Of a stretch of DNA of 64,000 nt, positions 1 through 7,982 are shown one piece after another. A model generated the notes under the pieces. The model made no database searches and was not told the DNA's origin. It saw nothing but the letters and a program-made list of their open reading frames with translations. The stretch spans positions 1 through 64,000 of the forward strand of contig JAGAOV010000017.1 of NCBI GenBank assembly GCA_017623515.1. The letters run 5' to 3'. Each line of letters opens with the position of its first letter. Within the stretch, counting starts at the first letter, position 1. The position numbers and the translations under genes were made by a program. This DNA is from Ruminococcus sp. (GTDB taxonomy: Bacteria; Bacillota; Clostridia; Oscillospirales; Ruminococcaceae).

Positions 1-140
1 CGCAGATTTTCGAGCAGAAATTTCATGCAGACAAGGCGAAAAGGTGCAGGCAGGCTGTCGCCTGTCAAACCTTTTCAACGCAGGATGCGTGAAATTTTGC
101 CGAAAAGATGCGTTGTTAGGCTTAGTGTCAACACGACCTA
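1..140 (-). repeat. MITE-like dispersed repeat, copy 1, cut by window edge
   Basis: This is the reverse complement of the element at 10866-11031; 139 of 140 bases match by eye. It ends in the inverted-repeat terminus (TTAGTGTCAACACGACCTA) at 122-140. About 26 bases of the other end lie outside the window. No transposase is present. An open frame runs through it, but the same sequence recurs as a non-coding repeat, so I do not call it a gene. Confidence 0.8.
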
Positions 141-159
141 AATCCGACAGCAGCCTAAA

Positions 160-199
160 AAATCCACCGGAGCTGCAACTCCGGTGGATTTCTTTTTTG
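160..199. terminator. Rho-independent terminator, bidirectional
   Basis: A perfect 13-bp stem (160-172 with 179-191) has a 6-base loop. A T run follows on the plus strand (192-198) and an A run precedes it, so it could stop transcription both ways. It probably ends a gene left of the window, with repeat copy 1 lying between that gene and its terminator. Confidence 0.85.
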
Positions 200-301
200 T
201 GTGCTGATTTGCATACATACTTTCTCTTATTGATTATATTATAGCACGTCTTTTGCTTCGTGTCAATAGTTTTCAAGGAAAAAAGCCGCCTCGGTGTGCT
301 T

Positions 302-388
302 AAAGGCAGCACCGTCCAAGGCCCGTCTGACGGCTCTGCACATCATCTGACTGCATATCTGACACACATGCTTTATGCGGTATTGACT
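302..388 (+). repeat. Dispersed palindromic repeat (CGCATAAAG family), copy A
   Basis: It starts AAAGGCAGCACCG and ends CTTTATGCGGTATTGAC. It shares left-half and right-half sequence with copies at 40012-40135 and 28472-28516 and the right terminus with 6234-6285, 18950-18999 and 32343-32395. It lies just upstream of the esterase promoter. The rest of 200-394 holds nothing I recognise. Confidence 0.7.
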
Positions 389-394
389 TAAAAT

Positions 395-423
395 TTGACG
401 AACCCGCAGCAGTATGCTATAAT
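395..423 (+). promoter_or_regulatory. Sigma-A-type promoter of the SGNH esterase gene
   Basis: TTGACG at 395-400 and TATAAT at 418-423 are separated by 17 bp, about 40 bp upstream of the start codon at 465. Confidence 0.8.
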
Positions 424-464
424 GTGAAAAAAGTTTTTTATATGATGGAAGGCAGGAAAAGGAA

Positions 465-1991
465 ATGGCATTAACAGCAGCAGTATTCAGCAGTCACATG
501 GTATTGCAGCGCAGCAAGAGGGCAGCAGTATTCGGAACGGGCAGAGTTGGTGAAGCGGTGAGGGTGCGTTTGCTGGAGACAGGCGCAGAAGCGCAGTGTA
601 CAGTAAAACCGGACGGCACATGGAAAACGTATCTTCCGGCGATGAAGGGCGGACTTTCTCTTACAATGACAGTAGAGGGCGACGGCACATATGAGGAGTT
701 TACGGATGTTGTGACTGGTGAGGTATGGCTTGCAGGAGGACAGTCCAACATGGAATTTTTCCTTGTGAATTCAAAGAACGGTTCTGAGGAGCTGAAAAGC
801 TCCGGAGGTGCGAATGTACGCTGTTATAACGTTTACAGGAATACCTTCAAGGATGAAAACTATGAATCAGCAGAACGTACCAACAACTGGAAATGTGCGT
901 CTGAGGAAAATTCAGGGGAATGGTCTGCTGTTGCTTACTATGCGGCAAAGGCTCTCTCTGAAAAGCTTGGTGTAACAGTAGGTATTATCGGCTGTAACCT
1001 CGGCGGCACATCCGCAAGCTGCTGGATGCCCAGAGCTGACCTTGAGGAATATGCTTCACTCCGTCCGTATCTTGACGATTATGACAACGCTGTCAAAGGA
1101 AAGACCATTGAGGAAATGATACGTGAGTATGATGAGTATGTGGAATATCATACAGCATGGGAAAAGCGGATGCAGAAGTGCTATCAGGAGATACCGGATG
1201 TAAAATGGGCAGAGGTTCTTGAGATATGCGGCGAAAACCGTTATCCCGGCCCTATGAATATAAAAAGTCCGTTTCGTCCGGCTGGTACATATGAAACAAT
1301 GCTTCAGCGTGTAATGCCATATACTATCCGTGGATTCTGGTATTATCAGGGAGAGAATGACGATATGCGTCCGGAGACATATTATACTCTCCTTACAGCA
1401 ATGATAAAGAGATGGAGACATGACTTTGAGGATGATACAATGCCTTTTATTCTGCATCAGCTTCCAGCATTCTGCTATGAGGATGCTGTAGACGCAAAGA
1501 ACTGGTGCAGAATACGTGAAGCGCAGATGGATGTATACAGAACCGTTAAAAATACCGGAATAAATGTTATACTTGACTGCGGAGAGTTTGCGAATATCCA
1601 CCCTACGGATAAAAAGCCGGTTGGAGAACGTCTTGCGGCTCAGACCGAGGCTCTTGTATACGGCGGATGCGAAAAGGACGCTTTTGGTTTGCTGTACCGT
1701 GATTTCTCCGTAAACGGCAATGAGCTTACCCTTTACTTTGACTATGGAGAGGATGGCATAGAGCTTAGAGGGGAAGGAGCAGGTTTTGAGATAGCGGAAG
1801 AGAACGGGGAATATATGCCGGCAAAGGCAGAAATAAGCGGAAACGCTGTTAAATTGACAGCTGATGGTATTAAGAAGCCTGCGAGGGCAAGATACGCATG
1901 GAAAAATTATCCGGAGATTTCCCTCTTTGGAAGAAACGGTATTCCGGCAGCACCGTTCCGCACATTCAAAGAAGAGGATTATAATTTATAA
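465..1991 (+). CDS. Sialate O-acetylesterase-like SGNH hydrolase
   Basis: A 508-residue carbohydrate esterase of the sialate 9-O-acetylesterase family, expected to remove acetyl groups from sugars. An N-terminal beta-sandwich region (about 1-85) precedes the SGNH hydrolase fold. The nucleophile block GQSNM puts the catalytic serine near residue 94, YYQGENDD is the typical central motif, and NIHPTDK supplies the likely catalytic histidine near 379. No signal peptide is visible, so it probably acts in the cytoplasm, or is exported by an unseen route. It has its own promoter and appears monocistronic. The true substrate could be acetylated xylan or other glycans rather than sialic acid; sequence alone does not decide this. 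Confidence 0.85.
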   Translation: MALTAAVFSSHMVLQRSKRAAVFGTGRVGEAVRVRLLETGAEAQCTVKPDGTWKTYLPAMKGGLSLTMTVEGDGTYEEFTDVVTGEVWLAGGQSNMEFFLVNSKNGSEELKSSGGANVRCYNVYRNTFKDENYESAERTNNWKCASEENSGEWSAVAYYAAKALSEKLGVTVGIIGCNLGGTSASCWMPRADLEEYASLRPYLDDYDNAVKGKTIEEMIREYDEYVEYHTAWEKRMQKCYQEIPDVKWAEVLEICGENRYPGPMNIKSPFRPAGTYETMLQRVMPYTIRGFWYYQGENDDMRPETYYTLLTAMIKRWRHDFEDDTMPFILHQLPAFCYEDAVDAKNWCRIREAQMDVYRTVKNTGINVILDCGEFANIHPTDKKPVGERLAAQTEALVYGGCEKDAFGLLYRDFSVNGNELTLYFDYGEDGIELRGEGAGFEIAEENGEYMPAKAEISGNAVKLTADGIKKPARARYAWKNYPEISLFGRNGIPAAPFRTFKEEDYNL

Positions 1992-2055
1992 GAAAATATT
2001 GCCATGAATATCCGGATAAGAATTCAACAATAGCATAAACTGCCAAAAAACGAGG

Positions 2056-2121
2056 TTTTCCACTTTTTCCACAGAGTTTTCAACTGGATTTTCCGACTTT
2101 TCAACCTGAAGCTGTTGAAAG
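2056..2121 (+). other. Cluster of TTTTCMAC 9-mers resembling DnaA boxes
   Basis: Five related 9-mers start at 2056, 2065, 2077, 2089 and 2098: TTTTCCACT, TTTTCCACA, TTTTCAACT, TTTTCCGAC, TTTTCAACC. Spacing is 9, 12, 12, 9, and an inverted GTTGAAAG follows at 2114-2121. The second differs by one base from the DnaA-box consensus TTATCCACA. Function is inferred only. Confidence 0.4.
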
Positions 2122-2199
2122 CATGATTTATGTGATTATTTCGTGCAAAAACGGTGCATACTTCATGCAAATAAAAAACTCAGACAGGAGAGAATGAAA

Positions 2200-2454
2200 A
2201 TGGTAAAAGGCGTACACAAGAAAATAATTGAAATCAATCATCCCGGAGGAGATTATTTTGAAAAGGCAGTATTTTATCTGCGTCCGAACGTTACCCAGCT
2301 TCCTCCGGAGCTTGCAGAAGCGGCTGCATATATGATGCTGGAGGAGCTTGAGCCACGTAGAAAGAAAACATCAGGGAAATGTAAGATAGCCGTTATTGCA
2401 GGCTGCGTTATAGCAGCGGCAGTCATTGCAGTATGTGCAGTTATGCTCAGATAA
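2200..2454 (+). CDS. Small single-pass membrane protein, unknown function
   Basis: An 84-residue protein with a soluble N-terminal part (about 1-58) and one C-terminal transmembrane segment rich in Ala, Val and Ile (about 62-83), ending just after the membrane: a tail-anchored layout. I chose ATG 2200 because AGGAG at 2186-2190 lies 9 bases upstream; ATG 2194 in the same frame is too close, and ATG 2143 has no ribosome site. The block IIEIN..GGDYFEKAVFYLRP looks like a conserved core, but I cannot name the family. It is alone, with a possible DnaA-box-like cluster upstream and rlmB downstream. Confidence 0.65.
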   Translation: MVKGVHKKIIEINHPGGDYFEKAVFYLRPNVTQLPPELAEAAAYMMLEELEPRRKKTSGKCKIAVIAGCVIAAAVIAVCAVMLR

Positions 2455-2534
2455 GAGAATGCACAAATGAAACCATACAAAGAGCAGAGAATTTTACACA
2501 TTACGAAAAGTTTGTGAAAAGGAGACAAAAAGGC

Positions 2535-2563
2535 TTGTGCTTTTTTGTAGGGTATGTTATAAT
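2535..2563 (+). promoter_or_regulatory. Promoter of rlmB
   Basis: TTGTGC at 2535-2540 and TATAAT at 2558-2563, spacer 17 bp. The predicted start point is about 2569-2571, so the transcript would begin at or in the hairpin described next. Confidence 0.6.
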
Positions 2564-2568
2564 TAAAA

Positions 2569-2618
2569 CCGCAGTATAATGCAATTTTTGCAGACTGCGG
2601 CTTCTTTTTTTATTTTTT
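2569..2618 (+). promoter_or_regulatory. Terminator-like leader hairpin in front of rlmB
   Basis: CCGCAGT (2569-2575) pairs with ACTGCGG (2594-2600), and a T-rich tract (2601-2618) runs directly into the ribosome site AGGAGG at 2620-2625. Seen: a hairpin plus T tract between promoter and gene. Inferred: either a terminator of upstream transcription or a 5' attenuator/stabiliser. Confidence 0.5.
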
Positions 2619-2633
2619 CAGGAGGATGTAAAC

Positions 2634-3413
2634 ATGAGCCAGAACAGACAGGGCGGACGCAGCAAAAATTCTGCAATGCAGGAATCAGAACAGCTTATAG
2701 CAGGAAGAAATCCTGTACTGGAAGCACTTCGCAGTGAGAATCTGCCGGATACAGTATATCTCAGCGGAAACAGCGGTGTTCTCAGACAAATATCTGATCT
2801 TGCAAGGGAAAAGGGTATCCCCGTAAAAACTGTGACAGATGCAAAGCTTTCATTGATGACCGGAAATGCAAATCATCAGGGTGCAGCAGCGTCAGGCTCA
2901 TGCGGAACATACGTATCAATTGAAGAGATATTGCAGGCGGCATCTGACAAGGGTGAACCGCCGCTTATAGTGATATGTGATGAAATACAGGATCCTCATA
3001 ATCTAGGTGCGATAATACGTACAGCAGAAGCAGCAGGAGTTCATGGCATTATCATACCCAAAAGACGCAGTGCGTCACTTAATTTAACAGTAGGAAAGAC
3101 ATCAGCCGGCGCAGCAAGCTACATGAAGGTGGCGAGAGTGTCTAATCTGGTTGCGGCTATGGAGAAGCTCAAGGAAAACGGCGTTTGGATATATGGAACA
3201 GACGCATCCGGCGGCAATTATACAGACGCAGATTTCAGAACAGGCACGGCATTTGTGATCGGTTCAGAGGGCTTTGGAATAGGACGGCTTGTGGGAGAGA
3301 CATGCGACGCAATGCTCAGACTGCCTATGAAGGGACATGTGAATTCCCTGAATGCGTCTGTAGCAGCAGGAATATTTATTTACGAAGCAGTTCGTCAGCG
3401 CAGTGGTGCATAA
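2634..3413 (+). CDS. rlmB: 23S rRNA (guanosine-2'-O)-methyltransferase, SpoU/TrmH family
   Basis: A 259-residue SPOUT methyltransferase likely to methylate the ribose of G2251 in 23S rRNA using S-adenosylmethionine. An N-terminal substrate-binding domain (about 18-95, starting AGRNPVLEAL) precedes the knotted catalytic domain. The three SpoU motifs are visible: DEIQDPHNLGAIIRT near 116-130, VIGSEGFGIGR near 207-217, and LPMKGHVNSLNASVAAGI near 230-247. Length is normal for the family. A strong AGGAGG lies 8 bases before ATG 2634. A gene for a membrane protein follows 43 bp later and may be cotranscribed. Family is certain; assignment to RlmB rather than another SpoU member is likely. Confidence 0.85.
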   Translation: MSQNRQGGRSKNSAMQESEQLIAGRNPVLEALRSENLPDTVYLSGNSGVLRQISDLAREKGIPVKTVTDAKLSLMTGNANHQGAAASGSCGTYVSIEEILQAASDKGEPPLIVICDEIQDPHNLGAIIRTAEAAGVHGIIIPKRRSASLNLTVGKTSAGAASYMKVARVSNLVAAMEKLKENGVWIYGTDASGGNYTDADFRTGTAFVIGSEGFGIGRLVGETCDAMLRLPMKGHVNSLNASVAAGIFIYEAVRQRSGA

Positions 3414-3456
3414 GGCTGACGCAGAGCAGAAGTCTAAGGAGTGTTTATTTTAAAAC

Positions 3457-5979
3457 ATGGCAGACCATAAATTTACATTGGAGGAGATACTCAGCGAGTA
3501 CGGCGGAACAGAGCCTGATAAGAATGATTCTGGTAAGAAAACGCCCTCCGGAAAGCTTGAGACTCATAAAATGCTCAGTAAGACAGCTGCCGGAACAACG
3601 CCGCAGTATGGTTCTGAGCGACCAGTAGCCTTCCGCCGTGCGGAGGATGACTCAAAAATAAACCGCATAAAGCGAGAGGTACGTTCCTCCGGCAGCAGCA
3701 GGGCTGATATAGAAAAAAGCCGTACAGCCGCCTTTCATACCTTGGAGCTTATGCGTGAAAAGGTTTCATTTGTAAATTCGGCAGCAGCAAATCCTCAGAC
3801 TGCACCTGCACCTAAAAATGACCGTATAGACGGCTATGAGGGTGCTGTCCGCATGACGGAAAAGGAGCAGGAAAAGGGTTCGCCTGTAAAGGAAAGCTAT
3901 CTTCCTAAAATACGTGCAATGGAGGATTCTACACGAGCTAAGGAGGAGAAGGCTGAAAAGGGAAAGCGCAGAAAGACTGCTGAAAACCGTCATCAGTATA
4001 AAAATGATACAGTCAAGGAGGAAGAGCCCGTTAAGCCGGAGCCAGCTGTGGAGCCGGAGGAACAGGAGAAGCCCTTTTTCTTTGACATTCACCATGCAAA
4101 AGCGGCAAAGCTTATAAGCCGTGAAGCACGAGAGGAAAGAGAACACCGCAGACGTGTTGCGGCAATACGCCGTCTACGCAAAAAGCGCATGAAAATGCGT
4201 GAGCTTGATGAAGTTTATGACGGAACAGGCAAGGCAGTTCATATTCCGAATAATGATTCGGAGATAAGAGCAAATATAAATATTCTCCAAAAAACGGTAT
4301 TTGCACGTATTGCAGTGCTTGCAGTGCTTTTTATAATAAGTACGATTCTCTGCATAACCGAAAACAACGATACAAGTTTTATGAGTTCTGTAATTTCTGC
4401 AATAGGAAACCGTGGATACAGCTTTATACATCTTATTCTCGGTGCAGCGGCAGTGGGTGTTTCATTTCCTACTGTTGCAAACGGCATAAAATATCTTTGC
4501 ATTAACCGTGCAGACAGCGACAGCATGGCGGCTGTTCCTATTGTGATAGCTACACTTGGGGCAGGAATTATGACATTGCTGCCGGAGAGCCTTGACCGTG
4601 GAGAAGCACATATATTTGTGTCGGTTGCAATATTCATTCTTTTGATGAATGCACTTGGAAAACAGCTTATCATACGCAGAGCAGTAAACAGTTTTTCCGT
4701 TATATCCGGAAAGTATGAGCAGTATGTTCTTACTTATGTTGACAAGGAAAGCGATGCTGAGGCTCTTACAAGAGGCGTTCAGCCGGACTATCCTATTCTT
4801 GTGTCAATGCGCAAGGCACGTCAGATGAGCGATTTTCTCCGTTATACATATTCATCTGATCTTGGTGACAGATTTTGCCGGAAAATAACTCCCATTATGT
4901 GCATAGCTGCTGTTTTTATTGCAGCATGCATTACAGGTATACGCTTTACAGTAATGCCGGCAGCGGCAGTTCCGGGATTTTTCCTGTCTGTATTTTCTAT
5001 GATACTCTGCGGAGGATGCTGTTCAGGCATTATGCTTGCGGCAAATCTTCCCCTTTACAAAGCTTCACAGCAGTATAAAGGAAAGGGATGTGCACTTCTA
5101 GGATACCAGAGTGTTGATGAATTCTACGATGCAAATTCCCTTATGGTAAGTGCGTCCGACCTGTTTACAGAAAGTGCTGTAAGCATCGACGGAATGAAAC
5201 CATTCGGAGATGTTAAAATAGAAGAGGTAATACTTGTTGCAGCAAGTCTCGCACATCAGGCGGACAGCGTTCTCAAACACGCATTTGACAAGGTGATAGA
5301 TAGCGAAAACAGCAGTCTGTATCCGGTTGACAGTGTTCTGTATGAAGAAGGCATGGGACTCAGCGGCTGGGTAAAGAATCGCCGTGTTCTTCTTGGCAAC
5401 AGGGAAATGATGATCGAACATAATATTGAAGGTCTCCCAGCACCTGTAAGGGAAGCGGAATTTGCAGGGGACGGAAACGATGTGCTTTACTTCTCATCAA
5501 GCGGTGTGCTTTCAGCAGTCATTCTGGTAAAGGTTTCTGCAAATGAGAAAATGAAGCAGTGTCTTAAAGAACTTATTGAGGAAAATGTTGTACTGACTGT
5601 AAAATCAGTTGACTGTTTCCTTACACAGCAGCGTATAGCAGGTCTTTATCAAATACCTGAAAGCTGCATGAAGGTCATTCCTCTTGCACTCAATGAAACC
5701 TTTGAACGCTATGCAGAACCTGCGGAAAATGTAAGTGCATCAGTTATTGCGTCCGGAAGAGTAGATGATACTATCCGACTTCTTCTTTCTGCAAGAAAGA
5801 TACGCCGCAGCTCTACAGCAGGCATTATCATTCAGTCAGCAGCAGCGATAATAGGCTTTGCCATAGCATTGATATATATTTTACTCAGTGCATATACAAG
5901 CGTAACAGCGGAGATGTTCCTGATATTCCAGCTTGCCGCTTCGGCAGTAACTGCAATAGCAGTGGGATTGAAGCAGTAG
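3457..5979 (+). CDS. Degenerate P-type-ATPase-like membrane protein
   Basis: 840 residues. Residues 1-275 are highly charged and probably disordered. Hydrophobic helices lie at about 282-302, 322-345, 357-376, 386-405, 477-497 and 500-532, with a final pair at 787-838. Between them is a cytoplasmic part resembling the P and N domains of P-type ATPases: GLSGWVKNRRVLLGNREMM matches the nucleotide-domain pattern of P1B pumps. Key catalytic motifs are missing: where DKTGT would be expected there is LFTESAVSIDGMKPFG, no TGE actuator motif is seen between helices 4 and 5, and no GDGxND hinge is found. I infer a pseudo-ATPase with a regulatory, scaffolding or binding role. It follows rlmB by 43 bp. 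Confidence 0.6.
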   Translation: MADHKFTLEEILSEYGGTEPDKNDSGKKTPSGKLETHKMLSKTAAGTTPQYGSERPVAFRRAEDDSKINRIKREVRSSGSSRADIEKSRTAAFHTLELMREKVSFVNSAAANPQTAPAPKNDRIDGYEGAVRMTEKEQEKGSPVKESYLPKIRAMEDSTRAKEEKAEKGKRRKTAENRHQYKNDTVKEEEPVKPEPAVEPEEQEKPFFFDIHHAKAAKLISREAREEREHRRRVAAIRRLRKKRMKMRELDEVYDGTGKAVHIPNNDSEIRANINILQKTVFARIAVLAVLFIISTILCITENNDTSFMSSVISAIGNRGYSFIHLILGAAAVGVSFPTVANGIKYLCINRADSDSMAAVPIVIATLGAGIMTLLPESLDRGEAHIFVSVAIFILLMNALGKQLIIRRAVNSFSVISGKYEQYVLTYVDKESDAEALTRGVQPDYPILVSMRKARQMSDFLRYTYSSDLGDRFCRKITPIMCIAAVFIAACITGIRFTVMPAAAVPGFFLSVFSMILCGGCCSGIMLAANLPLYKASQQYKGKGCALLGYQSVDEFYDANSLMVSASDLFTESAVSIDGMKPFGDVKIEEVILVAASLAHQADSVLKHAFDKVIDSENSSLYPVDSVLYEEGMGLSGWVKNRRVLLGNREMMIEHNIEGLPAPVREAEFAGDGNDVLYFSSSGVLSAVILVKVSANEKMKQCLKELIEENVVLTVKSVDCFLTQQRIAGLYQIPESCMKVIPLALNETFERYAEPAENVSASVIASGRVDDTIRLLLSARKIRRSSTAGIIIQSAAAIIGFAIALIYILLSAYTSVTAEMFLIFQLAASAVTAIAVGLKQ

Positions 5980-6015
5980 TGTTTTACAAAACTATAAAAA
6001 TATAGATTTTGGATA

Positions 6016-6157
6016 TTTTTTGAAAACGTTCTACTGGAACATTTTCAAAAAATGTTTACTCGGAAGATGAATAAGAGGAAGCGTTCTCGTTTGCTTTCTC
6101 CTCGATATGCCGGCATTTTTGAAAATGCGCCCGAAGGAAGTACCCTTGGGGTACTTA
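6016..6157 (+). other. Run of four hairpins in an intergenic region
   Basis: The gap 5980-6301 has no gene. In order: TTTTTTGAAAA (6016-6026) pairs with TTTTCAAAAAA (6042-6052); GAGGAAGC pairs with the region ending TCTCCTC (about 6074-6103); GCATTTT pairs with AAAATGC (about 6114-6128); AAGTACCC pairs with GGTACTT (6138-6156). The first may terminate the upstream gene. The rest could be a structured RNA or repeat remains. Confidence 0.45.
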
Positions 6158-6233
6158 CCAAAAAACTTTTGTTGATTTGGCTTTTCGACAGATTCTTGTG
6201 AACACGCAAAGTATTCACTGTATTTTTATTTCA

Positions 6234-6285
6234 TCTGACAAAAATCTGATTTCGCATATGACAACAGTCTTTATGCGGTGTCATC
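6234..6285 (+). repeat. CGCATAAAG-family repeat, right half (copy C)
   Basis: It matches the right half of the copy at 40012-40135, including AAAAATCTGATT and CTTTATGCGGT, and lies just upstream of the ribosome site of the LCP gene. Confidence 0.6.
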
Positions 6286-6301
6286 TTAGAAAGGAGCTTT
6301 C

Positions 6302-7888
6302 ATGGATTTACGAAATAAATATCAGGATCGTTCAGACGATAAGGAAACCCAGTTTATTCCGGTACAGGAAGTTATGAAAAGCTCGGATAAATATGATACA
6401 CAGGAACTAAGTGCTGCTGAAATACGCAGACGTGCCCAGCAGGAGCATTCCATGCAGAACAGGAATGCAGGATACACCGGAAACAACGGATATTACGGAC
6501 AGAATCTGCACAGCGGGAATATGCCGCCGCAGAATCAGGGCTTTGCAGTACCGCCGCAGAATCAGGGGTATGTAGGGCCGAATTCTCAGAAGCGTTACAA
6601 TGTACCTCAGCAGAACAGCGGATACACTATTCCGCCGCAGAATCAGGGTTACGGCGCACCGCCGCAGAATCAGGGTTACGGCATGCCGCCGCAGAATCAG
6701 GGTTATGGCGCACCGCCGCAGAATCAGGGTTACGGCATGCCGCCGCAGAATCAGGGCTATGGCGCACCGCCGCAGAATCAGGGTTACGGCATGCCGCCGC
6801 AGAATCAGAGCTATGGCGCACCGCCTCAGAGACCTCCTGTATACCCTCAGTCTAATTCTCATAGAGGTACTGCTCCCGTTCAGCAGCGTCCGCCTCAGAG
6901 AAAAACAGTTTCAAGGAAAAAGAACAGCTCCAACAGACCTATGTGGCAGACAGTTCTCCGAATAGTTCTTTCGTTTATTATAATATTTTTCCTGCTTTAT
7001 TCAGTGTTTGCCCTTGTAGGAATATTCCGAGCGAACATTCATATTACCGGCACACGCAGCCGCACAGCAGACGCAGTTTCATCAGAGCATGTGGACAATA
7101 TCCTTGTTATAGGTACGGATTCCCGTGATATAGAAACAGATGCCGGACGTTCCGACTCTATGATACTCCTTTCCATCAATTCTGAAACCAAAACAGTACA
7201 CATGACATCCTTTTTAAGGGATGTCTATGTGTATATAAATGATGAGTACGGCTACAACAAGCTCAATGCCGCCTTTTCTTACGGCGGTGCTGAACTCCTT
7301 ATGGATACTATCGAGTCGAATTACAGTGTGAGAATAGATGATTATGTTATAGTGACCTTTGCTGCATGTGCAGCTCTTGTTGACGCTGTAGGAGGAGTGG
7401 AGATAACCCTTTCTGATGAAGAAGCCAATGCACTCAATGACATTCTCATAAGCGAGGTAAATGAGCTTATGGGTGACGGCAGAAATGATGATCTGCTTGA
7501 ATCCGGAGGAACATACACCCTGAACGGCAAACAGGCTCTTTCATACAGCCGTATACGCTATGTTGGCAATGCCGACTTTGAAAGAACAAGCCGACAGCGT
7601 GAGGTGCTTTCCATTGCACTGAAAAAAGCTTGTGTAAATCCAGTGGCACTATGCAGTATTTTTGCAAATGCACTTTCTCAGGTATCAACAAATATTCCGG
7701 GGCTCAGTCTATACGCTTATACGCTGAAAGCACCCTTTATTCTTATAGGTTATGATGTGGCACAGCAGCAGATACCTGCGGAGGGTACTTTTTATACAGA
7801 TACGGTAAACGGTCAGTCTGTCCTCATGACTGATTTTACAGAAAATCACCGAATTCTCCTCAGAACGGTTTTTAAAGATGCATTATAA
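6302..7888 (+). CDS. LytR-CpsA-Psr (LCP) cell-wall glycopolymer ligase with repeat region
   Basis: 528 residues. LCP proteins move undecaprenyl-linked polymers such as teichoic acids or capsule to peptidoglycan on the outer face of the membrane. The cytoplasmic N-terminus (1-213) is hydrophilic and contains seven in-frame 9-residue units, PPQNQGYG plus A or M, at 111-173, with looser copies before. One transmembrane helix (about 217-240) follows, then the LCP domain from about 264: ILVIGTDSRD, RSDSMILLSI, SFLRDVYVYI, and the C-terminal block YSRIRYVGNADFERTSRQR with the arginines that bind the lipid pyrophosphate. AGGAG precedes ATG 6302. A strong terminator follows. The domain call is firm; the polymer is unknown. 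Confidence 0.88.
   Translation: MDLRNKYQDRSDDKETQFIPVQEVMKSSDKYDTQELSAAEIRRRAQQEHSMQNRNAGYTGNNGYYGQNLHSGNMPPQNQGFAVPPQNQGYVGPNSQKRYNVPQQNSGYTIPPQNQGYGAPPQNQGYGMPPQNQGYGAPPQNQGYGMPPQNQGYGAPPQNQGYGMPPQNQSYGAPPQRPPVYPQSNSHRGTAPVQQRPPQRKTVSRKKNSSNRPMWQTVLRIVLSFIIIFFLLYSVFALVGIFRANIHITGTRSRTADAVSSEHVDNILVIGTDSRDIETDAGRSDSMILLSINSETKTVHMTSFLRDVYVYINDEYGYNKLNAAFSYGGAELLMDTIESNYSVRIDDYVIVTFAACAALVDAVGGVEITLSDEEANALNDILISEVNELMGDGRNDDLLESGGTYTLNGKQALSYSRIRYVGNADFERTSRQREVLSIALKKACVNPVALCSIFANALSQVSTNIPGLSLYAYTLKAPFILIGYDVAQQQIPAEGTFYTDTVNGQSVLMTDFTENHRILLRTVFKDAL
6632..6820 (+). repeat. 27-bp in-frame tandem repeats, 7 units
   Basis: Seven units of 27 bp, mostly alternating between codons GCA and ATG at the last position, so there is also a 54-bp higher-order period. 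They encode the Pro/Gln/Asn/Gly/Tyr-rich region of the LCP protein. Copy-number change keeps the frame. Confidence 0.9.
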
Positions 7889-7892
7889 TACA

Positions 7893-7926
7893 TCCCTCTG
7901 CATAAAGATGCAGAAGGGATTTTTTC
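7893..7926 (+). terminator. Terminator after the LCP gene
   Basis: The stem CCCTCTGCAT/ATGCAGAAGGG is followed by TTTTTT at 7921-7926. Confidence 0.85.
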
Positions 7927-7927
7927 T

Positions 7928-7956
7928 TGACATAACTGTTAAGAAATAGTATAATA
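7928..7956 (+). promoter_or_regulatory. Promoter of the ABC transporter pair
   Basis: TTGACA at 7928-7933 and TATAAT at 7951-7956, spacer 17 bp: a consensus promoter directly after the LCP terminator. Confidence 0.85.
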
Positions 7957-7982
7957 AACAGGTATAGAAAGGATGTGGTGTA

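Noticed and set aside
44..244. 66-residue open frame at the window start
   Set aside because: It lies across the MITE-like repeat and a terminator; no ribosome site and no family.
6407..6862. 151-residue Arg/Leu-rich repeat frame opposite the LCP gene
   Set aside because: Generated by the 27-bp tandem repeats on the other strand.
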